A DNA stretch of 23,303 nt from a virus, in IMG/VR virus record IMGVR_UViG_3300043425_000147, positions 1 through 23,303 of that record; one strand, written 5' to 3'. Below are positions 20,850 through 23,303 of this stretch, in pieces. The notes under the pieces were generated by a model that was not told where the DNA came from, searched no databases, and saw only the letters and a list, made by a program, of their open reading frames with translations. Both the position numbers and the translations under genes were made by a program. Positions within the stretch are counted from its first letter, which is position 1, and every line of letters starts with the position of its first letter.

Positions 20850-20850
20850 A

Positions 20851-21150
20851 TCAGACCCCGCCTTCGCCCGTCGCCACGTTCAGCGTCGTGCCAGCCGCGC
20901 TGATGTGCGCCAGCGTGTCATCGCCGTTCTTCTTGCGCAGGATCACCTCGCTGCCGGAACGCACAGGCACGTCGGCCGTGGTGGCCGTCTGAGCACCAGT
21001 GCCGATGCGGACGTAGCAGACGTTCGCGCCCGTGTTGACCAGGCGCACGGCCTTGTCTTGCGAGTTTAGACTCACACTGGCCGACGCGGCAGCAGGCGTG
21101 ACAACCTGGTTGGACTTGTCGCGTTGGCTGAATTGATTGACGACGGACAT
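20851..21150 (-). CDS. Small beta-rich structural protein, 99 aa
   Basis: This protein is Thr/Ala/Val-rich with alternating strands: SVSLNSQDKAVRLVNTGANV, CYVRIGTGAQTATTADVPVR, SGSEVILRKKNGDDTLAHIS and a GEGGV end. Proteins of this shape and length are found beside head-completion genes of many phages and may be decoration or head-tail connector proteins. AAGGAG lies 6 bases before the ATG at 21150. No specific function is assigned. Confidence 0.65.
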   Translation of the reverse strand: MSVVNQFSQRDKSNQVVTPAAASASVSLNSQDKAVRLVNTGANVCYVRIGTGAQTATTADVPVRSGSEVILRKKNGDDTLAHISAAGTTLNVATGEGGV

Positions 21151-21159
21151 GATTGCTCC

Positions 21160-21615
21160 TTATGCGATGCGATACCAGGAGTTCGTCGCTTGGTAGAAGC
21201 GCATCCTGAAAAAGTCGTCGGCACCTAGCGTGGTAGGGTCACCATAGGCCGCCGCAGCGCCGTTAAGTGCCAGCGTGAACGATGTGATCTGCTGGGTGGT
21301 CGTGATCAGAATCTCGGTGCCGTCGGGCGTCGAGGTGTTCAGCGGTAGCGTCACGGTGCCGGTGGCCAGCGTGCCGGCAGGCTGAATCAGAATCCACTGT
21401 TGCTGGCTCACAGGCGTGGGCGCGGCAATGTTGAAGCCAGTGCCGGGCGTGTAAATGTTCACCGCCATCGTTGGCGCGGCGAACTGCTGCTGGAAATACG
21501 TCAGCAGAGCCGACAGGGGCATGCGACGTGCATCGCCATTGTTCGGGCTGTAGACCGGGATCTGATCGCCCGAGTTCGGGTCAGACAGCAGCGGCAACTG
21601 ATTGATGGTAGGCAT
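21160..21615 (-). CDS. Beta-rich structural protein, 151 aa
   Basis: The N-terminus MPTINQLPLLSDPNSGDQIP followed by VYSPNNGDARRMPLSALLTY is a widespread phage module that precedes beta domains of head fibre or tail proteins. The remainder is predicted beta (QQWILIQPAGTLATGTVTLP, DGTEILITTTQQITSF) and ends FFRMRFYQATNSWYRIA. It probably is a virion protein on the head or tail, in a gene pair with the 99-residue protein that follows. Start ATG at 21615 with a weak GAGAC upstream, 9 bases after the gp4-like stop. Confidence 0.65.
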   Translation of the reverse strand: MPTINQLPLLSDPNSGDQIPVYSPNNGDARRMPLSALLTYFQQQFAAPTMAVNIYTPGTGFNIAAPTPVSQQQWILIQPAGTLATGTVTLPLNTSTPDGTEILITTTQQITSFTLALNGAAAAYGDPTTLGADDFFRMRFYQATNSWYRIA

Positions 21616-21624
21616 GATGGTGTC

Positions 21625-22107
21625 TCAGTTGAATTCCAGCGGGCCATCCTGACCAGCAAGAACAGGGTCCACAGGCTGCGGCATGAACTGGTTGTTGTAG
21701 AACCACCAGGGCTTGTTTCCAGCACCCTGAGGCAGTGTGTCGGGGAATTGCATCTCCATCGGCATGGCAGCGCGAGACAACAGCGTGTCGTAGGTCTGCT
21801 TGGCCGTGGTCTTGGTGTCTGCCGAGACGGTCTTGCCGTAGCTCGGTGCGATCTTGACGCCCAGGTTCGTGATGATGGCCTCGTAGGCCGAGTCAGGCAC
21901 AAAGGTCTGGTCGTCGATGTTCGTATTCTGCGGCGAGCCCGGCAGCGGGTAGGCCAAACGGATGCCAAGCGCGTTCCAGGAGGCCATCATGGCGTCCAGG
22001 CGGCGGCATGCGCTTTCGATCTGCTGCGGAGTCAGGTCGAAGACATAGGACGCAAGCCCGATCTCCTCGAAAGCCGCTTCGACGAACTGGCGCTTGGAAT
22101 AGCCCAT
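21625..22107 (-). CDS. P22 gp4-like tail accessory/head completion protein
   Basis: A 160-residue protein, close to P22 gp4 (about 166). It begins YSKRQFVEAAFEEIGLASYV, then TPQQIESACRRLDAMMASWN and LGIRLAYPLP, the family's helical core, followed by SAYEAIITNLGVKIAPSYGK. gp4 binds the portal ring first and is the platform for gp10; in P22 it has also been reported to have peptidoglycan hydrolase activity, for which no catalytic residue can be named here. AAGGAG lies 9 bases before the ATG, within the end of the upstream gene. Confidence 0.87.
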   Translation of the reverse strand: MGYSKRQFVEAAFEEIGLASYVFDLTPQQIESACRRLDAMMASWNALGIRLAYPLPGSPQNTNIDDQTFVPDSAYEAIITNLGVKIAPSYGKTVSADTKTTAKQTYDTLLSRAAMPMEMQFPDTLPQGAGNKPWWFYNNQFMPQPVDPVLAGQDGPLEFN

Positions 22108-22108
22108 C

Positions 22109-22537
22109 TCAGGACTCCTTCATGGCCTCGCTGATGCGATCAAGGAGGCGCTTGTCCGTGGTGCGGCCGTCGAACTTGATGCCCAGCAAAGTAGCCTGCT
22201 GCTCGATTTCCTGCCGCGTTGGAGGAGCATTGTCGTCTGGTTCCGCGGCCTGCACAACAGGCGCAGACTCCTTGGACGCCTTGGCCTTTGCCCGGGCGGC
22301 GAGGAAGTCCTTGCGCTTTTGCTTCTGGCGGGCCTTGACGGTGCGCCAGTCAGCCACCTTGCGCTTGATAACAGCGGCCTCACCAGCCGCTTGGAATGCG
22401 TCGGCAAGGGTAAGGCTCCACCCAGCGTCTACGTGCGCCTGCAGCGCGTCCTGATCGGCAACGGAGACGACCTTGTAAGACTTTCCCCGCAACTCGTAGT
22501 GGCCGGGAGACTTGTAGACGTGGACAGGAAATTGCAT
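22109..22537 (-). CDS. Head-region protein with C-terminal SAP/HeH-like motif, 142 aa
   Basis: The ATG at 22537 overlaps the upstream stop as TGATG; an adjacent GTG at 22540 is a less likely start. The N-terminal part (FPVHVYKSPGHYELRGKSYK, then VADQDALQAHVDAGW) is typical of a small phage family found between capsid and head-completion genes. The middle is a lysine-rich helix (VKARQKQKRKDFLAARAKAK). The C-terminus, PTRQEIEQQATLLGIKFDGR followed by TTDKRLLDRI, resembles a HeH/SAP-like helical hairpin that may bind DNA. Function is unknown; the family context is the head. Confidence 0.7.
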   Translation of the reverse strand: MQFPVHVYKSPGHYELRGKSYKVVSVADQDALQAHVDAGWSLTLADAFQAAGEAAVIKRKVADWRTVKARQKQKRKDFLAARAKAKASKESAPVVQAAEPDDNAPPTRQEIEQQATLLGIKFDGRTTDKRLLDRISEAMKES

Positions 22538-22695
22538 CACTTGCTCTTCTTGGCGGTCTTGGCAGCGGCCTTAAATGCTGCTGCGGTCGGTGCGCCCTTG
22601 GTGCCTGGTTTGCGCATTCTCTCACCGCTGCCAGCGGCGATACGCTCGCGCTTTGCGGCGATGTTGGCATAGAGCCCGGGCAGTTTGGCCTTCAC
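22537..22695 (-). CDS. Tiny basic protein, 52 aa (GTG start)
   Basis: Read from GTG at 22695, which overlaps the stop of the upstream gene as GTGA; a longer frame to 22872 is a shadow of that gene. The sequence, KLPGLYANIAAKRERIAAGS followed by GERMRKPGTKGAPTAAAF and KAAAKTAKKSK, is a recurring small phage family; I recall the YANI.AKR.RIAAGSGE.MR phrase from phage head regions. Very basic, Ala-rich, no hydrophobic segment. Its function is unknown; a DNA- or capsid-binding role is possible. Confidence 0.75.
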   Translation of the reverse strand: MKAKLPGLYANIAAKRERIAAGSGERMRKPGTKGAPTAAAFKAAAKTAKKSK

Positions 22696-22865
22696 TTCAT
22701 GACCTTCTTGGCCGGTGCCTTGCTCGGCTTGCCGGCCTTCATGGCCGCAGTGCGTGCAGTGCTCAGAGCGATGGCGACGGCCTGCTTCTGCGGCTTGCCA
22801 GCCTTCATCTCCTTGGAGACGTTCTTCGAGATCGACTTCTGGCTGTAACCCTTGGTCAACGGCAT
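22692..22865 (-). CDS. Tiny basic protein, 57 aa (DUF6496-like)
   Basis: The frame runs from ATG 22865 to TGA 22692 and reads MPLTKGYSQKSISKNVSKEM, then KAGKPQKQAVAIALSTARTA, then AMKAGKPSKAPAKKVMK. The KQAVAIALSTAR phrase is characteristic of a widespread family of tiny phage proteins (DUF6496-like, name given from memory). About a quarter of the residues are Lys or Arg. It lies between the capsid terminator and the GTG-started neighbour, and its stop overlaps that start (GTGA). Unknown role; likely made in large amounts with head proteins if transcription passes the terminator or starts after it. Confidence 0.78.
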   Translation of the reverse strand: MPLTKGYSQKSISKNVSKEMKAGKPQKQAVAIALSTARTAAMKAGKPSKAPAKKVMK

Positions 22866-22882
22866 GGTGCACTCCAGATGTG

Positions 22883-22918
22883 AAAACGCGGGCGGCAGCT
22901 TCTCACCACCGCCCGCGT
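22883..22918 (-). terminator. Rho-independent terminator after the major capsid gene
   Basis: A perfect 10-bp inverted repeat (ACGCGGGCGG 22886-22895 and CCGCCCGCGT 22909-22918) with a 13-base loop, followed on the minus strand by TTTT (22886-22883). It lies 18 bases after the capsid stop and 17 bases before the next gene start, in the only sizeable gap of the late arm (22866-22936). Confidence 0.85.
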
Positions 22919-22936
22919 CAGCCTAGTGGCTCAGAC

Positions 22937-23303
22937 TCACTGACCGAAGATCAGGATACCGGCCATTTCGGGGTTGGTCATGACCACACCGAAGAGGGTA
23001 TCCAGACGGTACTTGGTCGTCATCGTGTCGATGTCGTAGAACTTCTGCATCACCAACTCGATGCCCTGGTCGGTGCTGGCGCGCATCACTGCGGTGCCGG
23101 CATCGGAGGGAACGGCGTACCGACCGGGCAGCAGTTCGATGCTGTCCTTCTGCCAGAACGGGTTGACGTTGCAGGCGTTGTCGTTCAGCCAGCCAAGCGT
23201 CGCGGCAGCGGAGGTGCTAGCCACATAGACGTTCTGGTACTGCAGCTCAGCGTCCGTCGGGCTGGAGTTCGCGCCGATGATCGGAGGGCTGATGGTCATG
23301 GTC
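22937..23303 (-). CDS. Major capsid protein (P22 coat protein family), C-terminal part
   Basis: The frame is open to the right edge, so only about the last 122 residues are visible; the ATG at 23299 is internal. The visible part reads TISPPIIGANSSPTDAELQY, later NPFWQKDSIELLPGRYAVPS, then AGTAVMRASTDQGIELVMQK and YRLDTLFGVVMTNPEMAGIL. This resembles the C-terminal end of P22-type coat proteins (HK97 fold) in phages of beta- and gammaproteobacteria. Position upstream of gp4- and gp10-like genes supports this. A strong terminator follows at 22883-22918, as is common after an abundant structural gene. Confidence 0.78.
   Translation of the reverse strand, partial: TMTISPPIIGANSSPTDAELQYQNVYVASTSAAATLGWLNDNACNVNPFWQKDSIELLPGRYAVPSDAGTAVMRASTDQGIELVMQKFYDIDTMTTKYRLDTLFGVVMTNPEMAGILIFGQ

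Noticed and set aside
1-23303. Integrase, attachment site, repressor, tRNA or packaging origin
   Set aside because: Looked for and not seen; terminase and portal genes probably lie to the right of the window, and lysogeny genes, if any, outside it.

Overview
The window is part of the genome of a tailed phage with a podovirus (P22-like) virion, either free or integrated. Sampled 60-base lines are mostly 60-62% G+C. The gene content (P22-type head, tail and ejection proteins joined to a DUF2800/DUF2815/polymerase/VRR-NUC/SNF2 replication block) and the small-ORF families suggest a host among high-GC Proteobacteria, possibly Burkholderiales. The host is an inference. I see no integrase, att site, CI-type repressor, tRNA or rRNA here, so lysogeny cannot be judged.

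Layout. Two arms converge at 8942-8945. The plus-strand arm (1-8945) is the replication and early arm. In order it encodes a DUF2800 Cas4/RecB-like nuclease (5' end outside the window), a DUF2815 ssDNA-binding-like protein, a family-B-type DNA polymerase with a 3'-5' exonuclease, DUF3310, a VRR-NUC nuclease, an XF1762-family GNAT-like protein, an SNF2-type helicase, a free-standing homing endonuclease of T5orf172/GIY-YIG type, a MazG-like nucleotide pyrophosphohydrolase, and a run of eight or nine small, mostly ATGA-coupled genes, most of unknown function. The last of these include a winged-helix-like protein and a zinc-ribbon protein, with a probable membrane protein nested out of frame in the latter.

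The minus-strand arm (8942-23303) is the late arm, transcribed right to left. It begins with the C-terminal part of the major capsid protein at the right edge, followed by a clear rho-independent terminator. Then come two tiny basic proteins, a head-associated protein, a P22 gp4-like tail factor, two small beta proteins, a basic DUF6321 protein, a P22 gp10-like DNA stabilisation protein, a C1q/TNF-knob protein at the tail-needle position, two small proteins, a 170-residue protein at the gp14 position, three DNA-ejection proteins (gp7-, gp20- and gp16-like by position), a P22-type tailspike/fibre, and a lysis block (small zincin-like protein, coiled-coil membrane protein, three-TM holin, M15 endolysin). 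The order 5-4-10-26-14-7-20-16-9 of P22 is thus kept.

Two stretches differ in base composition. One is 5550-6547 (about 33-48% G+C): the homing endonuclease plus the last ~300 bases of the helicase gene, which keeps an open frame but uses A/T-ending codons. The other is about 10250-11520 (about 42-50% G+C): the receptor-binding part of the tail fibre, built from about 17 YadA-head-like repeats. Both look like recently acquired modules. Gene packing is extreme: nearly all neighbours overlap by 1-19 bases or lie 1-3 bases apart, and no stretch above 300 bases lacks a gene.
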